Positions 38,468 to 52,700 are shown, counted from the stretch's first letter. The stretch is DNA of 64,000 nt from Parelaphostrongylus tenuis (GCA_019055375.1 JAHQIW010005931.1:62001-126000); one strand, 5' to 3'. Notes: generated by a model from the sequence alone, not told the origin. A program made the numbers and translations.

Positions 38468-38870
38468 GGCACGATCATGTGGTGAATCTCTGAGAACCTG
38501 GCACAGGTATCCTATTAATCCAGGGGGAATAGACTTGATCAGCAGTCAGCTTCGTCAAGCAAACAAAATTCCAGGTACTACTGAAGTGTAAGAACGGACC
38601 AGTTTCTGTTTGCGAGCATATGATCAATCTTCCCATGAGCCGTACGTTGGAAGACTCCCGTGTCATCAACACTTTTCTCGCTTCTTGAAGAATGATCTTT
38701 CACAGAAGAGACGAGCTGCGGACGCAGTCCAACAAGACAGTCTCTATTCTCGTTTCGTCCTCCTGTTCGAATTCGTCTAACCTGTATTCATTTTCGCGTT
38801 CCTATTTGGAATTAAAGTCCCAACAATGAATTTGGCGAAGGAATTTTTTTGCGGACGACTTCTTTGAATC
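38468..38870 (-). pseudogene. Possible LINE endonuclease remnant
   Basis: The minus strand reads HCWDFNSK, a stop, then ENEYRLDEFEQEDETRIETV, LLDCVRSSSLL, a stop, and MTRESSNVRLMGRLIICSQT. The order matches the GDFNAK, EYRIG-F-G, and WTWESPNG-x-x-x-EIDHI-type blocks of a LINE endonuclease other than the one at 585. The block CTGAGAACCTGGCACAGG follows. Stops and substitutions are many, so this is only a weak homology by eye. Confidence 0.35.
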
Positions 38871-38879
38871 TGTTGTAGA

Positions 38880-41800
38880 ACGCGTCCAATTAGCTCTTAT
38901 CAGTTATGCGAATTGGCGAGCAGCACAGTTCATGAATTTTTTTTTTTTGACAAGGGCGATGGAAACGAATTCTTACGTCGCCCCATACGTAAAGTATAGG
39001 ATGCGTTGCAGCGGTGATTTTTCATAAGTAAAATGGCTTATAAATGCAATGATTTTGTTAAATAGCAGAATACGTTCAATAAACCATAAACTTACACCAA
39101 TAGCGTTACATGAAAATCACGTTTTGTCACTGGTGAAGGCAAAGTTGACAAAACCTCAGCTATTGATTTTGAAGAATATATAGCAACTCGTGCAAGCTCA
39201 AACGAAAGTACACTTTGTGATAAATCTATAATTGCTAGTCAGAGGTAGAGTCTTAATCAATTCAAAATATTCACGAGAGGGCAACAGCTACAAAATTTTG
39301 CCAAAGAGTGCAGGCGATTTCCCTTTCGAGTTCATCAAGAACAGTTTGTGAGACTTCTTCCAACAACGAAAATGCAGTTGAAGAAAGCTATCTTTGAATT
39401 AAGTAAGTTGAGGGTTATGATAACTTTAAGTGTATTGTAATCAGATTCTGTGTTTTCATATGGCCCATTCTTTAGGGTGAAGATGTGAGCTGACATATTT
39501 GAGTTTCTAAATGCCAGACTATACCATGAAATATCGAATATTTATCTTTTTTTAGATAATTTACATCCTTTTTACCCGTGTATATTCCACATTATTGTAC
39601 TAGGTAATCTCGAACATCACTAAATTTCCAATGTGGAACACTTTAATTCTGGATTTTATTCGCACACAGGTCGTTACTTTAATGTATGTTCTGAGTTTTT
39701 TGTGGGTGTGTTAGATGCCAGGAATAATCAGTGGTTATTGATATTGGTTGCACTGACTCTTATCACTTAGATAATAACTTTTTCTCTTGCGTACAGAATC
39801 ATCTTCAGTCTCTTCAGTGACGATGTTAGTGTTTTTTGGAAGCGGAAAAATCCCGTTCTCGGACTGTGAATAATTGGCTTCGCTTTAGGCAATCGATCTC
39901 GTTCATTGTTAGTCGTCGTCGTCGAGGACTGCTTGCCCTGTCCCTAGATAGTTATAGGATCGATCCAGCAGTCGGTGACAGCCAACAATTGCATTGTCTT
40001 CATCATGATGCTTAGCTTTATAAACTTAAGGGGAAAAAATGTTGCTTAGTTGAGGAAAATTAGGTTTACAATCCATCAATAACTTTAGTTAAGTAAAAGG
40101 GTAGGGAATCGTTTTAGGACTAAAACCTCCTACTATATTGATTAATTTGGGCAGGTATTTTTCACTTATCTCGAATTTGGGTGATATACATGGTTACCGA
40201 TTTTTCGGTTTTGGAACATACTTCCGAATACTTTCACAGAGTTTCTCTGTGTAGGATTCTGCACTTTCACGAACGCATTTATAGATGCTTACCCTATCAT
40301 TGCGTTTCTTCGCACAAACATCAAACCCTACCTAATCATGTTATCCTTTTGTTTCTTTGTATGGACTACATTCGTCGGACATCTGCATGGATGCTCTGGA
40401 ATACTCTTTTGTCTGCTGTTTTTTATGTTTCCAGTGTATTATCCTACACATCTTCAGTCCTTCGTGTTCAAGAAAATGAGCTTTTTAATTTGAAGCTTGT
40501 CATTTAGTTGATGTTCTATTGCAACGAAGAATTCCCGTTATAGTCAGTAGCACTAAAATCATTAAAGATCTATGCATATGTGCTCAGTTAAGTTCAACTT
40601 CTTGTACATTTGTTTCCTATCTATGAATCTATCATTTGTGTCCCATCTATGAGCCTAAATAGCAATTATGAAAAAGATTTGGAAAAGTACCAGTAACAAT
40701 GTATATAAAGAGAAAACAAAATCGAGGTCCGTTCCCAATATGTGGGAGATGCTCAGCTGTGAATTAGCATAATCACGCTCTTTAAATCATTTCATAGTTA
40801 GAGGTACGAGCGGAATTCCTGCAGACGATAATCAGTTTGCTCATCAGTATTCAGTATTTTAATCGTTTCTCCTTATCAATACATTTGATTAGAAATATTT
40901 CATTGCAACCACTGGTTTTCTCCCAGTATTTTGGTGTTTACTTAAATAAACGGTCTCATGATGCAGCCCTTATTTTTTACGTCTTCTCGCGTTCGTCTTC
41001 TATAAGTCGTGTAATCATTCGGCTGAAACTTGACATTTGTCATCCTTTTTGAAAAATTGAAGTGAAGCATCCATGCATTTAGGGAGTTGCTATTCTTTGT
41101 CCTTTCATAGGCATTCGCTTGTTGTTATGGATGGGAGGGGTGGAGGGGGGTGGTTTACTACATTACAACTAAGAGTTTGAAGTAGGATGAATTCGCTGAA
41201 GAGTTAACGATTACTGCGGGGCTAGTAATTTCTACTTTTACTGGACGGAATCCTGTTTTCAATCATTGAAATGTCAAGTATGCTGATGAACCAGACTGGA
41301 CTGTTTCTTCTCTATGAATATTCTCCAATAAGTAGTTTTCTTTCGATCTCAGTGTTTGAAAACGACAGAAGAGATCGAGCAGTTCAAATAGGCAGAAAAT
41401 GCTCACGATTTTTCCAATCCACTCTTTCAAATGCGTCGCTCTTCTGGAAGTTGTCCCAAGCTGCCTGGCTCTAACTCAAGATACTACTATTTCCAGAAAA
41501 CCTTATCGAGGCGAAAAAATCTTAGTCGGTTCCGAAAAATTTCACCCAGTCAGTGTACTTACTAACTTGTGAGTAGACGTCAATAATGAACGCGTCGTGA
41601 AATCCTTAAGTTTTATTGTTTGTTTCAACATATTCTGTGGATTAATAATCATATCTTTTTCACTCATCTAGATGAATCTAGTGTCTGCGAAACTTAAATA
41701 TCCATTCCGAACTTTTACTAATTCATTCACATTGTTCTTTCTCAACTCATAGCCCCATCTAAATATAGCCATATGAATAATGCTTTTTTGCCGTAAAGAT

Positions 41801-44800
41801 AACATTTCTACTTTAAATGGATGTTGTTGCCGTTCCTTTGACATTTCAGTAAACATATGAGTCGTCGGATCTCCTTTTCATCATATAACACATCGTTTTT
41901 CTTATCAACGCTCACTTTTCGTAAAAGAATCTTCAATGAGTCATCTTCTAAAACTTAGGTGTTTTTACTTCGTTGTTTGATGTTCGAGTTGCGTCTGTTT
42001 GCCATGTAGAGTTATCAACGTCGAATCGCTCTCACTATCAGATATTTTACGGTGACTAGCGACTGTAACCGACATGATTAAAATTCCGATTATTATGCAA
42101 TGTGCTCGATAAACCCACGCCATGTTCCCGTTTTAGGCTCTGCTTGTTTCAGAATGGTCTTACTTCATCCTTCCAGTCTTGTCTCTTATATAATCATCCA
42201 AAATGTTTTCTCATAGGCAAAAAACGATCTGCAAACAAATGTGAAACACAATTGCCATGTTTGGCTATTGTTTATTAAACTGAGTCATAATGCTCTCTAT
42301 TGTTCAAATAGTTATTTTCGCTATAAGTTCTACTCAGAGCATTCATCTCCATTGACGTTTAGAGGGTCCACAATAGTAACTTTTTGGAACCTTTTAGACA
42401 TACCTTTCGGACATACCAAGGTATAGAAATAATTATTGAAAATGCACTCAATACTACTTTTGTGTTTCTCATATTGTTACTAAAAGTTGAATTGACAGTA
42501 CTCGAATGTAGCCGCCATAGTGTCGAAGTCCAATAGAAACAAATAGCATCAAAGTCAACACTACAATAAAAGCTAATACGATATGTAGAACTCAAAACTT
42601 ACCCTAGCTTTCACCTCCAGCAATTACCTGCCTATGAGGATCGAAGCAATGTCTGCTAGTTGGAGACTAGGTTCATTTCTGAATGATAACAATTATTGGT
42701 ATTCATCTTCTCTCAAGTTCACTTTTAAGTGAAACATGTGATTCTCTCTGAGCATGAAATACCCAGTTGAGTAGTGAGTCTTTGCTACAAGGGGAAGATC
42801 AGCGATGAGGATCAAGGTTTATTTCTTCATAAAATTCAATAAGGGAGCCATTTGTCGTTTCTAGTGTTACTTGCTTAGACACCGTGTAACATTCCCTTGA
42901 GACTTCTAATTGGAATATCGTTGCAAACATAGTTCTTGGCTTGTGTTCAGCTAAAGGCATGCATTGGAGATAACTTGCACATTTATTATCATTCGACTTG
43001 AGCAAACAGCTACTGCGTTTTACCAATGGTCATTTTGATTTTTTGCGAGAGAAATCTGAGAACTTTATAAAGTCTTGTTTGAACATCATAGATCGAAAAC
43101 ATAGAGGATACAACCTAAACCTAGCTACTTTGAAACAAGGGTTATATGATTTTTGTAATATGCTCAATGAACAAGTTTTGTTGCTCAATGAACGACGTTG
43201 ATGTTGACGGCGGCCGAATTCGGGTGACACTACAGTTTATTTTTCGGAGATGTTTGTGCAAGATCGTATATGCGTTTTTTCCAAACATTTCATAGGATTC
43301 GATTCATAGATTATATTTACTTTTCACGAAGAGAACGCCTTTGGATTCCTTATTCTCCTTCGCCAACCGTAGGCTAGTTGTATGGCATGGCGATTTAACA
43401 CTTTATCGTAACTTTCGACTTCTCCTCATTTCATTAGACATCATTGGTCAGTGTTTTCAATCATTTGTGAATAAGAACCACTAGTACAGTGAGAAACTTC
43501 TGCAAAATATCAATGAAAAGGCATGGGAATTCCTCATCAAATTGACTTTTGCTTAATGTTGGGATCAATATTCAATATATTTCTTCAAATTATTCACTTT
43601 ATTTGGAATTGTTATACAAGTTTTATGTGAAGTGATGTTATTCAAAAGGGTGAATCAGTCGTGTTGCAGGAGAGTAATAGTTTTGAAACGAACCAGAAAA
43701 GAGGCGTTACCAGTTTTTTTGGCTTTTACCTACTAAATATACCGCGAAGTGTAAATCAGATTCAAATTGCCGATAAATAAACAATACAAGATGCAAAATA
43801 TTCGAACAATGTGATTGTGCCATTTTTTCTTCTGTGCCTGTCGAATATCCGAGCATTTGCACCGTTCGATCAATGTTGTTCAAAGTATCTCTACAGGATT
43901 GTAACCATCAAGGGGGTCGTAAATCATTCGGGATTTAGATCATTGTATTTTCAACTGTGAGTCTCTGAAAATATCCGACGATATGATCGATGACAACATT
44001 TGATGAGCATCAACCTTGACGTCTCTTATCGTGCTATCAATCTGTGTCGTATTCGGACACCAACGTGGAGGTCTCTCCTGGCCGTCGTGTTGAGTCATAG
44101 GCATCGGCATCAATGCGGCCGTATAGTAATTCCCTCGGCACTCGACGATACGCTATGGTAATAGCATTCGGGCTCTGAATAGAATGTTACAGTAATTGAG
44201 AACGTTTCTCAAAGAGTATTCTTGCCTGTGCAGGTTTGTATACTCGAGTGTTTGCAACGAATATCGAAACTATTCACTTCAGTGCGACATCTCGACTTAT
44301 GAGTCGAACATTCGGATTACTTGGGAGGACAGCAGAGCTGTTCGCCTACGTTACATTTTCTATACTCTTGACGAACTGAAGTAGAATGTTGCAAAAATCG
44401 ATGGCATTTGGTGGACAATGTGCACTACATTGTCCACTTTAAATTTCTTGATTAGTTGAAGTTGAGTGAAAGAAATAATTGTTGGCCCTTCTCCAATTCT
44501 GTAGTTATCATATCATGACTTATTCAACAAGGTGTCATGTTCGATCAAAACCATATCATTCATTTCATGTTCATGGTTGGTGTTCAGTTCAAGCGGCTCT
44601 TTTTGTTTTTCAGTACTTCTTAAGATAGGAATCTTCATCAAAACAAATGCTTTCAACTTACAGATTATTTGATAGTTCTTAAAACTTCATCTTGAATGTA
44701 ATACGAGGCAACCTTGGCGTTTATTTTACGAGATGTTTTGTTCTTTCTTCTGGGTCGCAGTAGATGGTATCTGGAAATAGGCTTATCGGTAGGCCGATCA

Positions 44801-46340
44801 TAGCATAGAAGTTTTGTAGAAATAGCATCCATGTACATATTGCTCATAATGAAAATCCAAATACACTGGTGAGCTCACAGACGAACTCGAATAGATCAAA
44901 GGATGAAGATTGGAAGGGTAAATCAATGAAAGAGCTAGTACTACTCACACACAATTCGAAGTTCTAACCTTTTCGGAAGAGGGTCTCTTTTGATTTCCCC
45001 TTAGACTTTTAGAAATCTCAGTGCGCTGTAACAGCTCGAAAAAGATTACGTTAACCTTCGGTGCGCAGTTTGTTCAGCTGAGGTTTATGGATATCTCACG
45101 GATGTATCTCACAGAGTTTTAATACTTTTTCGATAGATCGGAAAACGATCATTCTGAAACTGGGTCTGGTTTGCAAAACGTTTTCGTACAGAACAATATT
45201 GCCCTTGACACTAGGAGATATATGTACCAAAAATCATCAAGGAAATGTAAAAATTTTTTCGAAACAGAAAAGATGTCGGCACAAATAATGAAAATCGCAC
45301 TCTTTCGGGCATCAGTTGAAATCATCGCACGCACAGCAATCTTCGATAACTATCCACAAAATTTTTCCTCTGCTTAGATTAAATTTCTAGATTTTTTCTA
45401 CTAGGGTTGTAGTAGAGACTTTGTTCTGTCGTTGTAAGGATGTTTTTTTTTCTTCCCATGTTGTCAAATAAAATAAAACCGCTATGAAGTTCAAGCAACG
45501 AGCTGTTCAATAGGAGCGCGAAACCTAATATTCTTCTCCTGTACTTTTTAGAGACGTCTTTAAAGCCCAAAATCAATTTCAGAACTGACAGAATTTATGC
45601 TATCAAACTACTGCTAAAAGTCTAGAGAAAAGTCATCTATAAACCTTAGCCGAGCGAACAAAGCAAGCCGAGTGCGAAACATGATCTTACGTACGTTGAC
45701 ACAGTGCACCAAGTCCAGAAAACAAGTACAGAAATGAAATTTCTATTTTTCTTATTAGCAAGTGACTATCAAAAGTCGAGATCCAATCGGGTACACACCG
45801 TCCCATGGGCGTTAGATAAGCGATTGAACACCTGAAGCCCATATCAATGAAAAATCTCGAGAACCCAAGCAATTTCTATTCTAGCTGGTATGGTACAATA
45901 TGATTTGCACTGTTAATCTAAAGAATCGGTGCAAAGCAGCTTTCAGACGTAGACCGCTAACAGTTGCCGACCTTCATGCGTTGGTTCGAACTTATCACCT
46001 ACCGAATAGATTATCTTTAGTTCGACGGGTATTTACGACTTTCATTTGCTCTTAGCTAGCTACCAGGGAAAATGATTTGACAGTTTTGGCGACCCACCAG
46101 ATGGGCTTATCAATGTACTTTAGCATTTCAATGCGGGCAAGATGTTTATTGGATGAAATATGAATAGTGCCGAGGAAACTGGAATGGTTTTGTTGGTCTG
46201 TAATTTTAAATGAAATCTCATGCACTCAAGCTATAAAGTAAGCTTCCATTCCTTCACAGGGCACAATTTACCGTGTAAATCTTAGCACTTCTTGCATTTG
46301 ATTCGTTATGTAGCATTCATTCTCCTCCCAGATCTACAAA
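38880..46340. other. Long A+T-rich stretch without genes
   Basis: Seven kilobases with no exon-like frame that has splice context. Frames such as 40181-40507 and 42998-43201 lack motifs and their composition follows the background. Worn family E-like blocks are seen near 45000-45100 and 45470-45960 (GCGAAACCTAATATTCTTCT, GAAACATGATCTTACGTACG). A G+C-richer patch at 44030-44170 is unexplained. Confidence 0.4.
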
Positions 46341-46359
46341 TATTACACCTGTTCTTTGG

Positions 46360-46480
46360 CTGCTTGGAGATTTCGTCTTCTCTATGAATGTCGTAGAATG
46401 CTGATCAAAACTGTCTCTATGTAATCTTGGAATTAACAGAACTAAGACGTTGTTAGGCGTTCAGTCAGTTGATTGCGAAA
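46360..46480 (-). repeat. Fragment of SINE family B
   Basis: ATGAATGTCGTAGAATGCTG and GTTAGGCGTTCAGTCAGTTG match the tail and body of family B in worn form. Confidence 0.45.
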
Positions 46481-46767
46481 GATTGTTTGGTAAAGGATCG
46501 AACTAGCTTTTGCACCGTGAGAATGTGTCAGTGTCGGCACTTCCACTCTAGTGCGAATTTGAAATTCTGAGCTGATTTTATTGATATGTGGAATTTATTG
46601 CCATTAATCGATAACGATATGAAAAAGGTGAGTAGTCGGAAACTCCGGAATGTAGGCGAATTAATCATACATTCAGTGACTATCGCCACACCTTTGCGCG
46701 GCATTAAACGTTTATCTTACTCAAATCCACACTTTCTGGTATGTTCTTTCTAGCAAAAATTATTGTT

Positions 46768-46978
46768 TCCTCGCATTCACCGCCTGTTTGAGGATATTGT
46801 CTCCTTCATGAACATCGTAGAATACTCGTCAGATAGCTATTTTTGCAATCTCGAGGATAGCCAGGCCGAGGCGCTCTCCCTAGAACGTTTGTTGGTCAGT
46901 TTCCGGAGTGCTGAAGGCGGGGTAGATCAAACCTACACCCTAGCGTCACTGACCACTCAACCGCCGTTCCCCCGTTCC
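46768..46978 (-). repeat. tRNA-headed SINE, family B
   Basis: Minus-strand head GGGAACGGCGGTTGAGTGGT; the body includes TGGCTATCCTCGAGATTGCA and ATTCTACGATGTTCATGAAG. Confidence 0.7.
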
Positions 46979-47049
46979 TATATTCTAGTAAAGCAACGTC
47001 GACACTTAAGAAGTGCTGAAGTTTTTTGGAATGCTAAAGAGCTGTCGTC

Positions 47050-50000
47050 ACGAAATTGGTGAAACGGTGTGTTGTGGCGATGCGACTCGATGCTTCTTCA
47101 TAGTTTGTCTAGTGACGTAAAGTACTGCAAAAGTCCTGAGAACACTTGTAGCTAATATAGAGGATGTCCGTTATTGGTGAATTATTTGTGGGATACTAGG
47201 TTTTGCTGATCATTGCTACAAACACTGACGTCCAAATGCAGTGTCACGGAATTTGCCGCTACTTTGGAGTACGCTACGAATTCTTTCCAGAGAATGGATT
47301 AATTCGGAAACACCCTTCGTTGTAAACTATAGGGAATTTGTTTTCTGCGCCTAGAGGGAAAGGGGGGGGGGGGGGTGAGCTATCATATTGGTTTTATCAT
47401 TATTCAATGCGAGACGCGTTTCTGTGAATTTAATTTTTCCGGAATATATTCTTATCCGATGAAAACGCTGGTATTAGTAAGTTTAGCAATCACTCCTTAT
47501 TATAATCTAAAAATCACGCCTTTAACTTTGGCATCACCAATCAATCATGCGTTCGATGTTGATCAAGCCAATATCACGATGTTGACAAAGATGAACATCA
47601 TTCGGCTGTTTCGACGTCTTCATCTTCATCATTAACTATTGTTTTAGATCTCAGTGAAAAAAAATTATTTGAAAGAGCAGTTATGATCAATACGATCACT
47701 ATTGATATTGTGGATCTTGACGCATATAATAGTTTGTAAGTGTTCACTAGTGGTGCATAGGAGTGTGCAGCTGTGTCCTAGAGATATTGTGTCCAGTTGT
47801 TGGATGTTTTTATGCTAATGTTCCGAACGGTCTTTTTATCTCCCGTTTCGTTTCTTCTGGTATTTGCTGTTCACCCTCCTTTCTTCCAAACATCGATTAT
47901 TCTCGACTACTTAACCGACGCTAAGTGTACTGAAAGTAATTTACAAGACCGACTATCGCTGAACCTCGGCATTGAGCAAAAAAAATCTTTTACATTTCTT
48001 GATGAGCTTGGACTTTGGTAGATTTTCAAATTTCTATCAAATAGAAGTGCAGGTAAGAACTTTCAATTAGATCAGTTTTTATCTGCATTCTGTTAGGTCA
48101 CATGCTAAAATTATCTACCTCATGCAGTGAAAATTCGAAAATTTGTTATAGTGCAAATTGCAGTTTTTGTAGGTTGGTGCTGCTCGTTGTCTATGTTTCA
48201 TTTTGAATGTCAAATTTCCGTTTGTTCAGTAATCACGTCGTGTTTGAGCAACATATGAACGACGTAATATTATTCAATAAGCATTTGTTTTGATTTGAAG
48301 TGTGACGTGGGAATGAGGAAGGCGTTTTGATTAACGATGTTGTCGAGATTCCTTCACTGAGTTTTGCATCTGTTCTCTTCGCTAATTAAGTTAGGTTTTT
48401 TCGGTCTTGTGGCACGGATTCTGAAGGGACGTCTTTCGCTGAATGATGACTTTTTTTAAGAGCGTCAGTATTCGATTGAAAGTTTAAATCTCGGGGAACT
48501 ACTAAGTAAACTTTTTGAAGAACCCTTTTCAAGGCGCTGTAGCATCCAAAATAAAAATTATGTTTCTCATGGACAGCGCGTTTTCATTGTTATCACGCTT
48601 ATAATCCGCTGGAGAAATTTTTCTCTAGCTGCTAGTAAACGTTCGATAGCTCAAATTTTAAAGAATTTGAATGTTTTATCTCTGGAAAATGTTTTTACAG
48701 CGTTGTAGCAAGAATAGAAGATTTGTGTTTCACACGCACGTATTTTACAGGACAAAGCTCTTTCCTTGAATTATAAGTAACTATTCAATAACTTGAGTCT
48801 TGACTATTCCAAAGTTGTAGTTATTTTGTGAAAAGACCGCTTCATTTTAGTGTATAAGGAAATAGTTTCTTTCTTATACAATTCCAACACAAAAAACTTA
48901 AATCTCTGGGAAACGTAGATCAAATGGATAACAGAAATTGGCACGATAACGCGCGACGTGCAAACACAACTACAATTTTTTTGCTACGGCGCTGTGAAAA
49001 TTTTTTCTGAAAACCAAGTTGATTTTTAGGCTCTCTGAGATTTGCGCTATATATTGGTTAAGAGTAGGTAAGGAACAAGCTGTGTCTAGCAAAATTCAAG
49101 CGCAATAATAATAAAGGCGCACGGCCCGTGGGAAACATAATCCTATTTTAAACGTTACAGGACTGTAAAAAGGCACATATTTCTGAAAAACAAGTCCATT
49201 TTTCAAACTCTCCGAAATTTATGCCATTCAATGGTTAATAACAGTGTTGGGAAAAACTTTTTTCAGCAAATTATAAGCATGATATCAATGTAAGCGCTTG
49301 TGAAACTGATTTTTTTAATGCTACAGAGCTGTGATGAAGTTCTCAAAAAAACACATCTAGTAGTTTCCGAATATTCAAGTTTTTGAATGATTACTGGAAG
49401 TCTAATGTAAAGTCTTCATCCAACATACGAGGTCCCGTCACAAATTTGTGCTGGGTAATCGAAAAGAACCTTATAATAATTTTTGGAGCACAAAAACATT
49501 GTTCAGATACATGGCCGCGTTCCGAGAAGTCATTGTGCCTGTCATCGACTGTCGTTTATCCCACTGTATGGTAATTACCCGTGCCCGTTAATTCCATGAG
49601 TCATCGAGTGGTTTGAGCGGCAACTAGTAAAATCATCAATCGATGTTCCGATTGATCCTGAATGCATCACACCGAGATCCGCTCCCATGCGTAGACGTGA
49701 AAATCACCACATTTTTTTGCGTTAACTTTTATTTCTGTTGTTATTGATCAAACAGGTAGCTTTTCGGACCCATCTAAATTTGTGTTGGTTATTCTCCTTC
49801 GAACATGGAGATTAGTTCTTCGAAGCGACTTCAAATCAGCTCTCATGCACTTCTCTGTCTCTTCCTATTGCAGACAATTGAGGAACTCGATGTGCCAGGT
49901 TTGAGGGCAAGCACATGGTCGCTTCGTGTCGCTCAGGATTCATTGTAACGTTAGGGCGAAGCCACCAACACAGTCGACTTGTCAGTTAGAATGCGATAAA

Positions 50001-50640
50001 ATTTTACATTTACGCTCTGTTAGAACAAGTAGGGAGCTCGGCCAAGGATCCACCGCCGAAATCCATGCTTTGGAAACGACATCGTGAAGACCTGAGAACG
50101 CCCTTGCAATGTTACGTCAGGAAACCAAGGAATATCGTAAGCACATCCAGCAATAGGACGGGTTTGGAATATGTGCTGGGGTTCGCTAAACTAGTGAGAA
50201 TGGACTATCTAAGTCTAAGCCTGAGTTATGCTCTGTTACAATAATATGTCTAAGGTGTAGTATTCCAATCTTCTCGTTGATGTTGGCTATGCGTTCTTCT
50301 TTGAAATGGTATGCAAGTTTTACATCATCTTGCTGGCTTCTTCGTAGTCTTTCCGATGTTCAATTATCATTCAATCTATTCTTAGAAAGCATTTACCCTG
50401 TTTTTAGGCAGAAAACTATTCGTCGGACTTTTTTCCTAGTAATGAATCCTCGGTGTTCGGCGTCTTTATTAACTTTGATGTTGGCTGTATAATACCACAA
50501 GTTTTGCTTCTTATCCAAGTCATCTGAAGTTTTTTTCATTTTTGGAAATTTGCATTATTCTATTTATTTACTACTTTTGAAAATAAAAATCTAAAATCAA
50601 AATGTAAAATGAGACGAAAAATCACCAATGATAAAAGGAT
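47050..50640. other. A+T-rich DNA with many worn family E-like copies
   Basis: A run of 14 G at 47362-47375. From 48480 to 49400 the blocks GAAACATAATCCTATTTTAA, GCGCTGTAGCATCCAAAATA and TCTCTGAGATTTGCGC recur every 150-300 bp, which suggests several decayed copies in a row. No gene is seen. Confidence 0.45.
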
Positions 50641-50930
50641 AAAGCTTTCGGCGTTGATCAATGCCTGAGGGATGCGCCATGCATTCGACTTCAATTTTTT
50701 ATTTCTTTTGAGGTGATTAAATGCATATCTGGCCTCTACAATGACTCGCGGTGGCCTCCCGCTGAACCGAGTCAGTGCTGCTTATCCTCCTAGACAAGCC
50801 TGAGACCAGTCTGGTACCAATTTACCGGCCCCGGAGGGATGGATGGCTCGGTGGGCCATGAGCGCGACATCGAACCATTGACTTCGTGTGCACGCAAAGC
50901 ACCTCTAACCACTGCGCCACATGCGCTCTC
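50641..50930 (-). repeat. tRNA-headed SINE, family A (good copy)
   Basis: Minus-strand head GAGAGCGCATGTGGCGCAGT, A box GTGGCGCAGTGGTTAGAGG, B box ATGGTTCGATGTCGCGC; the body has ACCAGACTGGTCTCAGGC and the tail ends ATCAACGCCGAAAGCTTT. Confidence 0.85.
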
Positions 50931-51009
50931 TCACCAATGATGTGATATTAAAATTAGGCAACGAATAGAAGCTAGAAGTTGTTAGTACTACTTTTATTAT
51001 TTTTACGAG

Positions 51010-51275
51010 CCGTTATCACAGTTTTTTTATCGTGCGGATATCGGTACTTCTACCATTCAAGTCGTTTTTCGTCTTGCTTTCTTGAACGGCGTAGAATACT
51101 GGTTTAGCGAGTCTCCTTGCTATCTCGAGGATAGTCTGGCTGTTGCGCTCCATAGGGCGTTCTTGTTGACTGTTGGAGAGTGTGAGGAGGGGGGGGGGGG
51201 GGGGGGACGAGCTGGGTATCACTCGCGCCTCGACGAGCATCACAACCACTCGGCTATGCGCCCCCAGTACTATTG
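51010..51275 (-). repeat. tRNA-headed SINE, family B (good copy, with an 18-G tract)
   Basis: The minus-strand head begins TGGGGGCGCATAGCCGAGTG; it continues GATGCTCGTCGAGGCGCGAG. A homopolymer (18 G on the plus strand, 51189-51206) sits at the head/body junction, followed by ACTCTCCAACAGTCAACAAG and GACTATCCTCGAGATAGCAA. The tail is GATATCCGCACGATAAAAAA. Confidence 0.85.
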
Positions 51276-51279
51276 TAGC

Positions 51280-51900
51280 CACTAGAATTAAGGAAAAATT
51301 CGAAATGATCTCTTGACCGTCCCCTTTGTTTATGTTTGATGTGTGTTTTGGCTGACCGTTTACATCGCATCAACATTATTTAGTATGTTTAGAATATTCA
51401 AAATAGTGTCAAAGTGGAAAGTCAATGCATTGAAATCAATGCATAATAACCGGCCTAACTTGTCGATATCTGAACCGATTCTTAGGAAACGGCATATTGA
51501 GATCGAGCGCGAATATGGGGAAAACATGGACCAATGCTAATTTCTAAGTAGGTCCTTTAAACAGGGCATACGGTAGCGAACTTTGCGTGCTCTCTGGTGG
51601 TTCTGAAAGTCTTATCAGGCAAGGAAGCGAGGTGGGCTTCCTATTCGCTGAAGCGAAGACTGGCTCCATTAGTCATTGATCTGATTTGATCTGCTTTGAT
51701 CCAGTTTGACCTGTTGATCTTCGAGCATCTAAAATGACCAGTCCATGTGATAGTCTTTCTGTCTTCGATGAATGTAAGTCTCCCTTGAATTCTTGTTGAG
51801 CTTTTCTCTACTTACTATCGCAGTGAGCGTATTCTTCTAGGCGTCAGTTCAAGCCGAAAATATCTCTAAGTGTTTTTTCTTGAGGTTACAAGAGTTGTTT
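51280..51900. other. No gene recognised
   Basis: Contains an overlapping TTGATCTGATTTGATCTGCT run near 51678, a short TTTGATC-type tandem repeat. Otherwise unremarkable. Confidence 0.35.
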
Positions 51901-51904
51901 TTTG

Positions 51905-52050
51905 AAATTTTAATATGCCTGATAGACATTTTTTGAGCCAACGCATGTCACTGGTCTATCAAAGAGGGCTGACTTATAGAGCCCGATACACGTGTTTCGA
52001 TCTTGCGATCTCGTCAGTCGGGCAGTTACCCTTCCTCGTCTTCTGCTAAT
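51905..52050. repeat. Half copy of the family C-related foldback
   Basis: GCCTGATAGACATTTTTTGA, GCCAACGCATGTCACTGGTC, GCCCGATACACGTGTTTCGA and TCTCGTCAGTCGGGCAG match the arm at 11740-11870. The other arm is missing. Confidence 0.65.
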
Positions 52051-52223
52051 CTCTGTGGGTGCTCAGTCCCCACACTAAGAGTTGTTGATGTTTATTGTTG
52101 TTTGCTGACTTGGCCATCGTTTCTATTGGTTTTCTTTAGTTGTTCTTTGTGTTATGAAACATTCGTGCGAATGTTTATAAACGTTCGTTGATGACGATGA
52201 TGTTGGCAATCAAAGCTTTACTT

Positions 52224-52700
52224 TTGACTGTTTATAGAGACCTCGCTCTAAAACATCTGATAGCATGTTTTGGGTCTTTTGTGGGATCTGATATGGCAGT
52301 TATATAGTAGTAGACAGCTGTTTTGCCTTTACTTGCTCAACAGTTTCAGGAGGCCTTTCGGTTCTGCCGATCCTTTTCGGAGGATGATATCACTATTTAT
52401 AGAGGAGTCGACGCCGAATTGATTCGATCACCGTATGTCGAGTGACAAAACCCCCCGACGCTGAAGTGATGACGATCGAACTCTATCATTCTACTAGCCA
52501 TAAGTTTGGATTTAGTCACGCAACACACGATGATCTGAATGATTCGGCGTCCATTCCTTCTTAAGCAGAGGCTCTATCCCTGCAAGGATCAGCCGGATGG
52601 AAAGACATTTTATTGCTAAGGAACCTACAAGGAGAAACAGCTGTCAAGTACTGCATAAGTGCCATACCAGCCTCATAAAAGGCTCAAATCATGTTGCAGA
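52224..52700. repeat. Foldback element, family C
   Basis: The left arm ACTGTTTATAGAGACCTCGC, GCATGTTTTGGGTCTTTTGT, GATCTGATATGGCAGTTATA pairs with the right arm ACTGCATAAGTGCCATACCA and CATAAAAGGCTCAAATCATG. The centre has ATTTATAGAGGAGTCGACGC, shared with other family C copies. Confidence 0.75.

Noticed and set aside
40181..40507. 108-codon plus-strand frame in A+T-rich DNA
   Set aside because: No motif, composition follows background, no splice or promoter context.
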